Shown: positions 7,440 to 16,861, counted from the stretch's first letter. The stretch is 51,330 bases of DNA from Kiritimatiellales bacterium (GCA_041656295.1 JBBADV010000018.1:1-51330), one strand, 5' to 3'. Numbers and translations: made by a program. The notes: a model not told the origin generated them from the letters alone.

Positions 7440-8255
7440 ATGAACATGCTGGATAAAATTGTCGCTCGCAAACGGATTGAAATTGAAACACCGGGATATT
7501 TCCGCACTATTGAAACGGCGGTTGAACAGTTGCCGCATGTCGGAACCGCCTGTACCGAATGTGACGGCTCGCCGGCGCGCGAACCGGTTCCGGCGTTTGT
7601 GGCTGCATTAAAGGCGGCACCGGTCGGACTTATCGCCGAGGTCAAACGATGCTCACCGTCCGCCGGGATTATTCGTGATCCGTTTGATCCCGCCGGGATT
7701 GTGCAAAGATATGAAAATTCCGGTGCACAGGCTGTGTCCTGTTTAATGGACAGGGAATTTTTCGGCGGCGGTGAAACTCAGTGGAATGCTGTCCGCGCCG
7801 CAACCAAACTGCCGCTGCTCTATAAAGAGTTCGTTATCGACCCGCGCCAGATTTTTCATGCCGAAGCGCTTGGCGCATCCGCCGCTTTACTGATTGCCGC
7901 AATTTTAACCGGTACGGAATTAAGCGACTTCATCCGGTTGACTGAATCATGCGGCATGACGGCGCTCGTTGAAGTGCATACTGCCGAAGAGATGAAGCGC
8001 GCGGTTGACGCCGGCGCAGCACTGATTGGAATCAATAACCGGAATCTCAAAACATTTAAAACCGACCTTCAAACCACATTTGATCTGTGCGAACTTGCAC
8101 CGGCAGATTGTACGCTTGTCAGCGAAAGCGGCATTCGCACCGCCGCTGATATTAAAAACCTGCATGCCGCCGGAATCTCTGCTGTCCTCGTCGGCGAAAG
8201 CCTGCTTCGTCAGCCGGACATCGGTGAGGCAGTTAAAAAATTGATGCAGATTTAA
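7440..8255 (+). CDS. trpC: Indole-3-glycerol phosphate synthase
   Basis: Catalyses ring closure of CdRP to indole-3-glycerol phosphate in tryptophan synthesis. The 271-residue TIM barrel shows the family landmarks in order: 'LIAEVKRCSPSAG', 'CLMDREFFGG', 'LLYKEFVIDPRQI', 'GINNRNLKTF' and 'VSESGI'. No other trp gene is nearby, so it is a solitary trpC. The start could be ATG 7440 or ATG 7446. The leader is the inverted repeat pair, and no clear Shine-Dalgarno is visible. Confidence 0.93.
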   Translation: MNMLDKIVARKRIEIETPGYFRTIETAVEQLPHVGTACTECDGSPAREPVPAFVAALKAAPVGLIAEVKRCSPSAGIIRDPFDPAGIVQRYENSGAQAVSCLMDREFFGGGETQWNAVRAATKLPLLYKEFVIDPRQIFHAEALGASAALLIAAILTGTELSDFIRLTESCGMTALVEVHTAEEMKRAVDAGAALIGINNRNLKTFKTDLQTTFDLCELAPADCTLVSESGIRTAADIKNLHAAGISAVLVGESLLRQPDIGEAVKKLMQI

Positions 8256-8273
8256 AAACGCTCAAAAATCACA

Positions 8274-8291
8274 CGGCAGAATAAACTGCCG
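8274..8291. terminator. Possible bidirectional terminator between convergent genes
   Basis: CGGCAG-aataaa-CTGCCG between the 3' ends of trpC and the glycosyltransferase. T-rich stretches follow at a short distance on both strands, but without a clean U-tract. Confidence 0.35.
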
Positions 8292-8296
8292 GCGAA

Positions 8297-9325
8297 TTAT
8301 TTATTTTCACTGAGATCGCAATTCGGCCGGAAAAATTCGAACCATTCGGCAAGTCCGTAGCTGATGTGCATGACGGGAACCATAAACAGAACAAGCAGGT
8401 CACGCGGCCGCCGCGTATGCACAACTGTCTCCAGTCCGATGAACGCGGCTGCAATTCCGTACAACAAAATATTTGCTGCAAGCAGTATCGCTGCACTGTT
8501 AAAAAACGGCGCCAGCGCTCCCAAAAACAGCAACGATAACACCCAGGCTGCCGGAATTAATGTGGCCCACTCAATGCCGGTGCCGGCGCGGATTAGACGA
8601 ATGCGCGTTGCGCCGTAACCCCACATCTGCCGGCAGAACCGTTTTACAGACTGGCGCGGATAGTGGTACACCCACGCTGCCGGAATGAAGAGCAGTTTAT
8701 AACCCAGCAGCTGCGTCCGCCAGGATGCGATCATTTCTTCGCCGGGATAAAATTCCGGCGGGAAGCCGCCCATTTCCTGGAAAGCTCTTTTCCGGTATGC
8801 GGCGTTACAGCCGATAATCCGGCTCCATATAATTTCGCGCGTACCGGTGTCACCGGTTTTATACCGTTCGGCAGCATAACCGGCGGCACGCGATGTCAAC
8901 GCCAGACCGGCGAGCCGCGCAGCAAGGCCGATATCTTCCGGCACCAGCGACGGTCCGCTGACTAAACCGACATGCAGGTCTGTAAATGCGGCAAGAATAT
9001 GTTCTGCCCAGTCCGGTGCGACGGTAACATCGTCATCCAGAAACGCGATAATCTCCGCTAAACTTTCTGATGCGCCGCGATTTTTTTTACGGCTTGAATC
9101 GCCGGTTTTATACGCAATAGAAATATGACGCACATTGGAATTGTTTGCGACAATGGCTGTGACTTCACTCAGAACAGAAGGACTGGAAATTTCGCCGACA
9201 ATAATAATTTCAAGCCGGTTTGAATTTTGCATCGCCAGAACTGACGTGAGCGTACGCACCAGAATCGGCCGCCCCATCGTCGGAATCACAATCGAAATCG
9301 CCGGCGTTGTATTTCCTAATGTCAT
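8297..9325 (-). CDS. Family 2 glycosyltransferase with C-terminal membrane segments
   Basis: A GT-A fold enzyme of 342 residues. The nucleotide-sugar-binding start 'ISIVIPTMGRP' and the metal motif 'AFLDDDVTV' are present, followed by the acceptor region 'GCNAAYRKRAFQEMGGF'. Three hydrophobic segments in the last 100 residues place the C-terminus in the inner membrane. The substrate cannot be read from sequence; the nearby LPS genes make a cell-surface polysaccharide role likely. It is divergent from the tryptophanase-family gene and convergent with trpC. Confidence 0.85.
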   Translation of the reverse strand: MTLGNTTPAISIVIPTMGRPILVRTLTSVLAMQNSNRLEIIIVGEISSPSVLSEVTAIVANNSNVRHISIAYKTGDSSRKKNRGASESLAEIIAFLDDDVTVAPDWAEHILAAFTDLHVGLVSGPSLVPEDIGLAARLAGLALTSRAAGYAAERYKTGDTGTREIIWSRIIGCNAAYRKRAFQEMGGFPPEFYPGEEMIASWRTQLLGYKLLFIPAAWVYHYPRQSVKRFCRQMWGYGATRIRLIRAGTGIEWATLIPAAWVLSLLFLGALAPFFNSAAILLAANILLYGIAAAFIGLETVVHTRRPRDLLVLFMVPVMHISYGLAEWFEFFRPNCDLSENK

Positions 9326-9437
9326 AGCAGCAGTTTATCGTGCAGCAGGAATCCTGCAAGGAGCTTGTCATAAAAGGACACATGAGCTCTTACAATGTCC
9401 TCCGCTGCAATTTGTCCGAAAAAATTCAGTACATCAT

Positions 9438-9465
9438 TTGTAATTTCGCAGAGAAGGCGTATATT
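9438..9465 (+). promoter_or_regulatory. Promoter of the tryptophanase-family gene
   Basis: TTGTAA (9438-9443), 16-base spacer, TATATT (9460-9465), about 65 bases before the chosen ATG. Confidence 0.5.
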
Positions 9466-9529
9466 ACATATTTTAAGCCGGTGCAAGGAAGGCGTCCCGG
9501 CGCACATGGAATTGAATGAAGGATATGTG

Positions 9530-10992
9530 ATGCAAAGTTCAAACAACGCACAAGTAAAATTTTATACCGGTGAGAATATTCCGCTGGAGCTCCATAAAGT
9601 TCGTGTTGTTCAGAAGCTGCACCTCCGTCCAATTCAACGCCGTTACGACGCGCTGGAAGAGGCCGGCTACAACACGTTTCTATTAAACACCAAAGATGTA
9701 TTTCTCGATATGCTCACCGATTCCGGCGTGAATGCTATGAGTGATAATCAGGTGGCGTCGATGATGGTTGCAGATGATGCATACGCCGGCTCGCAGAGTT
9801 TTGATAAGATGAAAGCGGCGGTTGAAGCGGTATTCGGCAAACGGTTGATTCTGCCGGTGCATCAGGGGCGCGCCGCCGAAAATATTATTGCGCGTACATT
9901 CATCAAGCCCGGCGATGTCATCCCGATGAATTATCATTTTACCACCACCAAAGCGCATTTTGAACTCAACGGCGGAACGCTGTGCGAAATTTATACGCCG
10001 GAAGCATTTGTGATCCATAGCGATTTCCCGTTTAAAGGCAATCTCGACATTGGCAAGCTGGAAGCCGTTATTCAGCAATACGGCACGGAGCGCGTACCGT
10101 TTATCCGCCTTGAAGCGTCAACCAATCTGATCGGCGGTCAGCCGTTTTCCATTGCTAATATGTATGAAGTCCGTAAAATTGCTGACAAATACGGTATCAT
10201 GATGCTGCTTGATGCATCACTGCTCGGCGAAAACGCGTGGATGATCAAACAGCGCGAACCGGAATTTAAAAACAAGAGCATCAAAGAAATCCTTGCGACG
10301 ATGTCCGGTCTTTGCGAGCTCGTTATTTCTCCAGCCGCAAAGTCAGTTCGTCGCGCGGCGGCTGTATCTGCACCAATGAGCCGGCACTGTTTGAAAAAAT
10401 GAAAGAGCTGGTGCCGCTCTTCGAAGGCTTTATCACTTACGGCGGAATGTCAGTGCGTGAAATTGAAGCGATGGCTGTCGGACTGCATGAAACGCTCGAC
10501 GAAACCGTTATTTCACAATCACCGGCATTTATTGCATATCTCGTTAATGAACTCGACAGCCGCGGCATTCCGGTGGTTACGCCGCCCGGTGCGCTCGGCT
10601 GCCATGTTGATGCGATGGAGTTTGTTTCCCACATTCCGCAGGAAGACTATCCCGCCGGCGCGCTCGCCGCAGCCTATTATTTGATTTCCGGCATTCGCTG
10701 CATGGAACGCGGAACACTGTCCAGTGTGCGCGACGAAAGCGGCAACGATGTGCTCAGCGACATGGAACTGATGCGTATGGCATTCCCGCGCCGCGTGTTC
10801 ACACTCTCACAGACGCGCTACATGCTTGACCGTCTCATCTGGCTTTATGAAAATCGCAACCTCATCGGCGGACTCAAATGGCGCGAAGAGCCGAAAGTGC
10901 TCCGGTTTTTCCTTGGGAAACTCGATGCAAAAACCGGCTGGCCGCAAGAGCTGATCAAAAAATTCCGCGCCGATTTCGGCGACAGTTTATAA
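9530..10992 (+). pseudogene. Tryptophanase/tyrosine phenol-lyase family gene broken by a single frameshift
   Basis: PLP-dependent beta-elimination lyases of this family split tryptophan or tyrosine into pyruvate, ammonia and indole or phenol. The first frame (ATG 9530, 'tgaagga' upstream) runs from 'YTGENIPLELHKVRVVQKL' through 'LPVHQGRAAENI' and 'MMLLDASLLGENAWMI'. After base 10324 homology continues in another frame: 'YFSSRKVSSSRGGCICTNE' (the likely PLP-lysine region), then 'GFITYGGMSVREIEAMAVGL' to the stop at 10992. Inserting one T after 10324 restores about 487 residues, close to the family length of about 460-470. Both parts are well preserved, so the break is recent or a sequencing error. 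Which substrate is used cannot be told here. Confidence 0.8.
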
Positions 10993-11037
10993 TTTAGAGT
11001 CAATCGTTTTTGTTTGTAACCGCCGGGGAAAATTATG

Positions 11038-11826
11038 TCATTCACGGCCGTCAAAAAAATGCAGAATCCGGCGGACTGTCCGTTTGTTTTTTTTGTTGAG
11101 ACGAGTCACGGCGGCGTAATCCATAAAGAACCGTAACCGTTGTGTGCGCGACAAAACTTTTTTAGCAACTTTATCCAGGCAGGCAATATCTTTAATCTTC
11201 CGGCGGGTCAGGAATGGCGGTATCCAGAATGTTCCGCACGGGCAGTCGATCAAAAAAACCTTTGGATCGCCGGATTTTGTAACGAGAATATTGCGCCATT
11301 TAAAATCTTCATGAGCAAACCGGCGCTCGTGCATGATACGGGCAATCCCGGCGAGCTGTTTTGATACCGCGTCGACCCACTCCGGGTTTTTTAGACGGGG
11401 GTCATCGGTCTCCGCCAGTTCCGTTAGATCCATCGTATCAGGAATTTCTTTTGTAACCAGTGCACCCCGGCGGAAAAGGAAAAGCCAGCGACGTTCGCAA
11501 CCGTACGCCACGATGTCCGCTGTCGGAATCCCCCACGACCGGAAACGCTGCAGATTTTCGATTTCACCGAACAGCCGCGGACGCACAAAGCGCCGGCGCA
11601 GACGTTTACTGATGAAAAAATAACGTTTAATATAAAAAACTCCGCCGGCGATTTGTGCACGCACAACGGTGCCGAGAACGCCGCGTGAAACCTCATCGCC
11701 TTCCAGAGTAAACACAGAGTGCAGAGAGCTGAATGCTTCGCCGGTTTCCTCCTCTCGATAATCAGGATGAATATACCACGTTCTCAATATGACATTTCCG
11801 TTTTTTCCACTGCAGCTATCATTCAT
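11038..11826 (-). CDS. WaaP/InaA-type lipopolysaccharide kinase
   Basis: A 262-residue protein-kinase-like enzyme of the Kdo/heptose kinase family, which phosphorylates the LPS inner core. It has a glycine-rich start ('SRGVLGTVVRA'), lysine in 'FYIKRYFF', the catalytic loop 'HEDFKWRNIL' and a metal site in 'VFLIDCP' (DFG-like, changed to DCP as is common in this family). It overlaps the LpxL-type gene by 8 bases and is the last gene of the LPS cluster. Whether the acceptor is Kdo or heptose is not decided by sequence. Confidence 0.8.
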   Translation of the reverse strand: MNDSCSGKNGNVILRTWYIHPDYREEETGEAFSSLHSVFTLEGDEVSRGVLGTVVRAQIAGGVFYIKRYFFISKRLRRRFVRPRLFGEIENLQRFRSWGIPTADIVAYGCERRWLFLFRRGALVTKEIPDTMDLTELAETDDPRLKNPEWVDAVSKQLAGIARIMHERRFAHEDFKWRNILVTKSGDPKVFLIDCPCGTFWIPPFLTRRKIKDIACLDKVAKKVLSRTQRLRFFMDYAAVTRLNKKNKRTVRRILHFFDGRE

Positions 11827-12811
11827 TAATTTTCGTTGGAATCAATGGCGAAGGCTCTTGCAGTTCAGGATGCAGGCGTTTTCTCCGCCGGTGTTTTTTT
11901 GCCCGCTTGGCAGTCATCAGTTTAAAACGGTTGTGCATCCAGAACCATTGTTCAGGATATTTGAGAATCATTGTTTCGATGATTGTTTGATAGTGCTGTG
12001 TCAATTTTAAAATCTGCGCCTCTTCCGGCGATCCGTCATCACTCCATTCCACCGGATCGAACATAATCCATGCATAATTTTGTTTGCCGGTTTTAACCAT
12101 AAAGGCCGGCACAATGGTTGGATGAAACCTGATTTGCAATGCCGCTGCTGAAGCGACGGCGAGCACATCCCGGCCAAAAAATTTGACAGTCACACCTTCT
12201 TTTACATTCGTTTTCTGATCAATTAAAAACGATGCCGCTTCACCGCGTTTTAATGCTTTAACGATATGCAGCAATGCATTCTTTTTGGGAATAATCCGGT
12301 TGCCGAATTTTGTGCGTATCGGCGTTAGAATGTTTTTATCAATCAGCGCATTATCTCCTTTGCGGGCGATAATAACCGAGCTCCAGTTCTGCGCTGCGCC
12401 GTATGCCGCCAGCAGTTCCCAGTTTCCAAGATGCCCTGTCAAATGAATAACGCCGTGTTTTGCCGCCGACCTGATCTGTGAATATCTTTCATAGTTTGAG
12501 CCGGCGTCGACCATTTGAAGAATGCGTTCCGGCGTCAGTTTACCGGTCATGATCAAGAGGCTTTCGCCGGTAAATACCGCCATATTCTGAAATGACATCC
12601 ACGCGATGCGAAACCGTTCGCTCCGGGTTTTCCCGGGGAAAACAATTTTCAGATTCTGAAATGTCAGTGTGCGCCGCCGGAAACTGAACATGAAAAACAG
12701 AGCGCCGAAAATTCTTAAAAGTACATAGATCAGCCATTCCGGAAGAAGTTTCAAAAAACCGTACAGTGTCAACAGCGCCGCGTATTCAATTCGTTCTCTG
12801 ACCGGATTCAT
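11819..12811 (-). CDS. LpxL/HtrB-type lipid A acyltransferase
   Basis: Members transfer a secondary acyl chain to Kdo-lipid A at the inner membrane. The protein (330 residues from ATG 12811) has an N-terminal hydrophobic anchor and the HX4E catalytic motif in 'HLTGHLGNWELLAAYG', with 'SSVIIARKGDN' and 'AASFLIDQK' typical of the family. ATG 12811 overlaps the stop of the upstream heptosyltransferase (ATGA); an in-frame ATG at 12835 would run further into it. Which acyl position is modified is unknown. Confidence 0.88.
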   Translation of the reverse strand: MNPVRERIEYAALLTLYGFLKLLPEWLIYVLLRIFGALFFMFSFRRRTLTFQNLKIVFPGKTRSERFRIAWMSFQNMAVFTGESLLIMTGKLTPERILQMVDAGSNYERYSQIRSAAKHGVIHLTGHLGNWELLAAYGAAQNWSSVIIARKGDNALIDKNILTPIRTKFGNRIIPKKNALLHIVKALKRGEAASFLIDQKTNVKEGVTVKFFGRDVLAVASAAALQIRFHPTIVPAFMVKTGKQNYAWIMFDPVEWSDDGSPEEAQILKLTQHYQTIIETMILKYPEQWFWMHNRFKLMTAKRAKKHRRRKRLHPELQEPSPLIPTKINE

Positions 12812-13776
12812 GACAGCATCTCCGTTGCGGCGCAAATCACTTCATCCGCTGGAATCGTTTCAATGAAGCGCATATCATTCCGGCGCGTGTGCTTTGAAAT
12901 TTTTTTTGAGTTTTGCAGCAGCGGTGATTCAATCACGCGGCACCGCCTGCCGTAAGGGCCGGTGCGCACCGGCGATGTTGGACCGAACAGCGCCAGCACC
13001 GGAATGCCGGCCGCCGCACCCATGTGCATCGGACCGCTGTCGACAGTGATTAAGAGATTCATCTGTTTTAGCAGTGAGCCGAGTTCAATCAATGATGTTT
13101 TTCCGGTGTGGTTCTGCGCGCCGGAAATTGCTCCGGAAATTTTTTCACCGGTATCGCGATCCGCGGCAGAACCGATCAGGTGAATGGTTGCAGCATACTT
13201 TTTTTGCAAGGCAGCTGCCGTTTCAATAAACCGTTCTGCGGGCCAGTTTTTTCCCGCGGCACGTGAACAGGGGCAAAGTGCAATATTTATTTTTCCCGCC
13301 AACGGCTCCCTTGCAGGGAAGGTGACGGCGAATTCAGGAATTTCCGGCACCGGCAGGTTCAGAAATCGCACAACATCCAGCAGTTCATCGACGGCGTGCC
13401 GGTGTTTGTTTTTTTTACCGGCCACTGCGCTGTAAAAAATTCGTGTGCCTTCGCGCGCAGCAGACGGTCCAATGGTTTTTCCGGCACGCGCCGCTGCTGT
13501 AATGATTCCGCTTTTTAGCAGCCCTTGCAGATCAATTGCGTAATCATAGCAGCGCGACCGGAGTGCATGGAAAAACTTCCGGCCTTCTCCGATTAAATTC
13601 CGGCGGGGGAAACAGATGACATTTTGCACGTCGTCAAAATGCTGCACGAGCGTTTGATATTCCGGTTGAACCGCCCAGTCAATTTCAGCGCCGAGTCCCT
13701 CTTTCAATGCGCGTACCGTTGGCAGCGCATGGAACAGATCTCCGAGAGAACTCAGTTTGACGATTAAAATCCGCAT
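12808..13776 (-). CDS. Family 9 glycosyltransferase, WaaC-type heptosyltransferase
   Basis: ADP-heptose:LPS heptosyltransferases build the inner core. The 322-residue protein begins 'MRILIVKLSSLGDLFHALP', the GT9 signature, and has 'LCPCSRAAGKNWPAERF' at the start of the C-terminal Rossmann domain and 'DSGPMHMGAAAGIPVLALFG' as the nucleotide-sugar site. 'IDWAVQPEYQTLV' resembles heptosyltransferase I (WaaC) more than II. Ten bases separate it from hepT, and it overlaps the acyltransferase by ATGA. Confidence 0.88.
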   Translation of the reverse strand: MRILIVKLSSLGDLFHALPTVRALKEGLGAEIDWAVQPEYQTLVQHFDDVQNVICFPRRNLIGEGRKFFHALRSRCYDYAIDLQGLLKSGIITAAARAGKTIGPSAAREGTRIFYSAVAGKKNKHRHAVDELLDVVRFLNLPVPEIPEFAVTFPAREPLAGKINIALCPCSRAAGKNWPAERFIETAAALQKKYAATIHLIGSAADRDTGEKISGAISGAQNHTGKTSLIELGSLLKQMNLLITVDSGPMHMGAAAGIPVLALFGPTSPVRTGPYGRRCRVIESPLLQNSKKISKHTRRNDMRFIETIPADEVICAATEMLS

Positions 13777-13786
13777 GCTGAAAAAG

Positions 13787-14206
13787 TTAGATCACAATTT
13801 TTAATCCGAGCGCCTTGCAGAACTCAACAAAATCAAGGCAGCCTGTTTCTGCGATGTATTTCAGGATTCCGATGTCAAGCTGCTGATATTGGTGAACGGC
13901 GATATTTCTGAATCCTGTCATTCCGCGCATTTTCCGGCAGAGCTCATCAAAGATAATTCCGGCGTTTTTCAGCAGGTTAAATGATTCGGCTTTGCTTTGT
14001 GGAATGCCGAGATGATGTTTTGCTGCCAGGTGCATTGCCATATCAATTGCGGCTTCGCAGGCGCGCTGAATATTGAGCGTCAGCGCATCGACGCACGTGA
14101 AATCATCCAGTTGCGGACATGCATTATGTTCTTGTTTAATTCGGTGAACGCACCGTTCAATAATGGATGCTTTATTTAGAAGAACATCATCAGGCTGTAT
14201 ATGCAT
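13787..14206 (-). CDS. hepT: HepT-type toxin (HEPN domain, DUF86)
   Basis: HEPN-family RNase toxin of the type VII HepT-MntA system. The 139-residue helical protein carries the RX4HXY active-site motif with R100, H105 and Y107 ('RNIAVHQY'). In characterised pairs the partner nucleotidyltransferase AMPylates the tyrosine and silences the toxin. It overlaps mntA by 17 bases. The pair sits in the middle of the LPS gene run on the same strand, so it may be cotranscribed with LPS genes. Confidence 0.85.
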   Translation of the reverse strand: MHIQPDDVLLNKASIIERCVHRIKQEHNACPQLDDFTCVDALTLNIQRACEAAIDMAMHLAAKHHLGIPQSKAESFNLLKNAGIIFDELCRKMRGMTGFRNIAVHQYQQLDIGILKYIAETGCLDFVEFCKALGLKIVI

Positions 14207-14585
14207 GAATTACCTCTTTTCGGCTTTCCTGAAGATCTGCGTACATCGACAGGCAGTGCATGATAAAGCTGTCACTGGAAAATTTATTTTTTGTGAATAG
14301 CGGGAGTCCGTGCTCAACTACTTCTTTTGCATAGATCAGGTTGTTTGTGCTGAGAATGCCAATATCCGCCGTGCGCTCAAAAATTTGTTCAAGATCGCCG
14401 GCGAGGCGCAAGCGTGTTTTTACATCAGTTGTTTCGCCGGACATTGGCAGAACGGCGATGTCGACATCACTGTCCGGACGCATTTTTCCGGCGGCGGCGG
14501 ACCCATGAAGAAACGCGGCGCAAATTTCCGGCGTTTCCCGAAGCCGCTTTGTTGCGGATGCTTGCTGTTCGGTGGTCAGTTTCAT
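14190..14585 (-). CDS. mntA: MntA-type nucleotidyltransferase antitoxin
   Basis: Minimal nucleotidyltransferase of 131 residues. The GSX10DXD motif is exact: G28, S29, D40, D42 ('HGSAAAGKMRPDSDVDIAV'). The third acidic residue is probably D74 in 'RTADIGILS'. By family it AMPylates the HepT tyrosine. Its ATG overlaps the stop of the LpxC-like gene by ATGA, an unusually tight link between a toxin-antitoxin pair and an LPS gene. Confidence 0.85.
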   Translation of the reverse strand: MKLTTEQQASATKRLRETPEICAAFLHGSAAAGKMRPDSDVDIAVLPMSGETTDVKTRLRLAGDLEQIFERTADIGILSTNNLIYAKEVVEHGLPLFTKNKFSSDSFIMHCLSMYADLQESRKEVIHAYTA

Positions 14586-15607
14586 AATTCTTCCAGTAAA
14601 TCGTGCAGATAAAGCTGTGTGATCAGATCGCAGTCGAGGCGGTGCCCGGCTTTATAGGAGGTGATTTCGCCGACGAAACGCGCATCGGGAATCAGTGCAA
14701 TGGCCGCGAGCAGGTCGAGCGAACTGCGGTGCCAGATCGCTTCAAGTGATTTCCCGTTGTAGATTAATCGCGGTTCATTCTGATATCGGCTTCTGCGTGC
14801 GATAAGAATATTTTTATCGGTGTATCCGAGGTTACGGATATCGGCGAAAATTTTCCCGAACGTTTTGCAGTAGATCCACTTGCTGTACGGTGTATTCGTG
14901 CGCGCTTCAGCGCCGGTAAGAATATTTTCATACGTTACCGGAAATGTGAGCCGCTGCTGTCCAATGGCAGTTGAAAAGTTGACCGCGGCGTCGATTGTCA
15001 GCATCGGAGTTTTATTCTCCGGCGGCGCAAGTGTCACAAACTGTCCGGCGCTCCAGCCGAGCGTCACCGGCTCTTTCACCGTAACATATTTAATCGGGCG
15101 ATCGACATCCTTGCGTCCGGCGCGGTTCAGCGCTTCGATCAAATCCAGGCTGCCGCGTTCGAAAAGCGGAGGGTCTCCGGAATCAATTTTAATCATCAGA
15201 TTATCGATATCCATGCCCATGCGCAGCGCAATGATGTGCTCCGCCATACGAACATAGTTGTGCGGATTGCCGGCGCGCAGCACAATGTTGCTGACGATAG
15301 AGCCGGTCGTCCAGACGTTGTCGATCGCAACGCGAACCGGCAGGGAGTTCGGCTGATCAGTGCGGTCGAGCCACCAGCCTTCGCGGCCGGTCGGTTCGAA
15401 TGTGATTGTTGTCACTGATTTTCTGGAGAAGGTTCCCTGGCCGGAAACAGTTACGCCTTGTGCGATCGTTTGCTGTGCTGTGCGCGGCGCACCGCCGGTC
15501 TGTCCCCTTAGATCGCGATCAACCGGAATCCGGTTGAACTCGTCGTATGAAGCGGCAATGATATTTTGATTCCCCGCCAGCAGGCGTCCGGGAGTTTTTA
15601 TATTCAT
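14582..15607 (-). CDS. Divergent LpxC-like (UDP-3-O-acyl-GlcNAc deacetylase family) protein
   Basis: After a 45-residue extension the protein follows LpxC: 'GVTVSGQGTFSRKSVTTITF' at the usual N-terminus, then E123-H124 in 'VRMAEHIIALRMGMDIDN' (catalytic Glu and first zinc His), and a C-terminal 'YKAGHRLDCDLI' matching the GH..N/D..L loop. The second zinc motif, HKxxD-like in LpxC, reads 'IWHRSSLDLL' here: the His is displaced by one and the expected position holds Arg. It may be a second LpxC with altered chemistry or an inactive paralogue. There is no Shine-Dalgarno; TATAAT lies only about 3 bases before the ATG, so the start is uncertain. It heads the LPS cluster. Confidence 0.7.
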   Translation of the reverse strand: MNIKTPGRLLAGNQNIIAASYDEFNRIPVDRDLRGQTGGAPRTAQQTIAQGVTVSGQGTFSRKSVTTITFEPTGREGWWLDRTDQPNSLPVRVAIDNVWTTGSIVSNIVLRAGNPHNYVRMAEHIIALRMGMDIDNLMIKIDSGDPPLFERGSLDLIEALNRAGRKDVDRPIKYVTVKEPVTLGWSAGQFVTLAPPENKTPMLTIDAAVNFSTAIGQQRLTFPVTYENILTGAEARTNTPYSKWIYCKTFGKIFADIRNLGYTDKNILIARRSRYQNEPRLIYNGKSLEAIWHRSSLDLLAAIALIPDARFVGEITSYKAGHRLDCDLITQLYLHDLLEEL

Positions 15608-15873
15608 GATATTATAATCCCATGGTTAATTTAACGTGGTCAACGATACGAAAGTCGTTATAGTGTTGCCATTCTAAACGTAAAAAATAACAGCACTGCA
15701 AAGCGGTTTTTAACAAAAAATCATCAAAAACGAAGAAATAAAAAACACGAGAGAAGCCTGCATGATTTGTGTCAGAAAAATAATTTTCAGATCCGGGTTT
15801 GAGATTTTTGAACGGTCGTCCGGTTTCCGCCCAAAAGCAGCCGCTTACAGCTCATAATTAAGGACTGAAAACG

Positions 15874-16824
15874 ATGAGTCACATCCGGTTTAAACCCCTG
15901 TATTCACTTTTGCTTGTCTTCGTTATCGCGCCGGTGCTGGCTGCATTTGCAACGCCGTGGATCTATCAGTTGTTACAGAGTATCGCGCCGCCAGGCTCTG
16001 TTTTTGATGCGCCGTTCCACCGCGTCGGTTCCCGCCTGGTTGTAATTTTTGTTATGCTGTTTCTGTATCCCGCATACCGTCTAAGCGGACTGCAAAGCGG
16101 GGCGGATGTTGGATTAACTGATGCGCCGAACCGGTACGGACTTTTATTATCCGGTTTAAAGATCGGTATAATCAGTGTTTCGCTTGTTTACCTGCTTGGT
16201 CTGCTGCTCGATGTCTATTTTTGTGACGCCGGCACCAGAACGCCATCCTATCTAATCCGGAAATCCGTACAGGTACTTATCGGCGGAATACTGGTTGGTG
16301 TTTTTGAGGAAATCCTTTTCCGCGGATTTCTTTTTACGCTGTTTCGCAAGAGTTTGGGAGTTGTTGCCGCAATTTGTGTCGGCAGTTTTCTGTTCTCTAT
16401 TGTTCACTTTATGCGCCCGTCCAATCCTGAAATTCTTACTCAGTGGAACTCCGGTTTTATGCTGCTTGCACATTTATTTGATCGCGCCGGCCACCATTTT
16501 CTGACGGAATTCTGCGCGCTTTTCATGATGGGTGTCGTGCTCTCCATCCTCACGCTTTGGACGCGCTCGGTATACGTTGCGATCGGGCTGCACACCGGCT
16601 GGGTCTGGGTCATGGGATTTTTCCGGCTCTTTATGGATAATAATAAAAGCATGCTCTGGCTTTATGGCGGCAATGAATGGATTTCCAATTCATGGAGCGG
16701 AACAATTCTCCTCGGCGCAGTTTTAATTTACATCTGCATCACACGCCGCCGGTGGATCGCGGCTGCTTCGCCGGAAAGCGAAACCGCACCGCCGGAAGCC
16801 GATGCGTTAGTAACAGAAGAATAA
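15874..16824 (+). CDS. CPBP-family intramembrane metalloprotease
   Basis: A 316-residue membrane protein with about eight hydrophobic segments. It has the CAAX-protease/bacteriocin-processing motifs: EExxxR (E145, E146, R150 in 'FEEILFRGF'), then 'FSIVHF' and 'LHTGWVW' with the later conserved histidines. Members cleave membrane-bound substrates; the target here is unknown. An acceptable ribosome binding site ('aaggact') precedes the ATG. The 266 bases before it (15608-15873) hold no gene I can support. Confidence 0.85.
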   Translation: MSHIRFKPLYSLLLVFVIAPVLAAFATPWIYQLLQSIAPPGSVFDAPFHRVGSRLVVIFVMLFLYPAYRLSGLQSGADVGLTDAPNRYGLLLSGLKIGIISVSLVYLLGLLLDVYFCDAGTRTPSYLIRKSVQVLIGGILVGVFEEILFRGFLFTLFRKSLGVVAAICVGSFLFSIVHFMRPSNPEILTQWNSGFMLLAHLFDRAGHHFLTEFCALFMMGVVLSILTLWTRSVYVAIGLHTGWVWVMGFFRLFMDNNKSMLWLYGGNEWISNSWSGTILLGAVLIYICITRRRWIAAASPESETAPPEADALVTEE

Positions 16825-16861
16825 TTCATTCGTCGCAAAAAATGCTATAGACGAAAAACAA

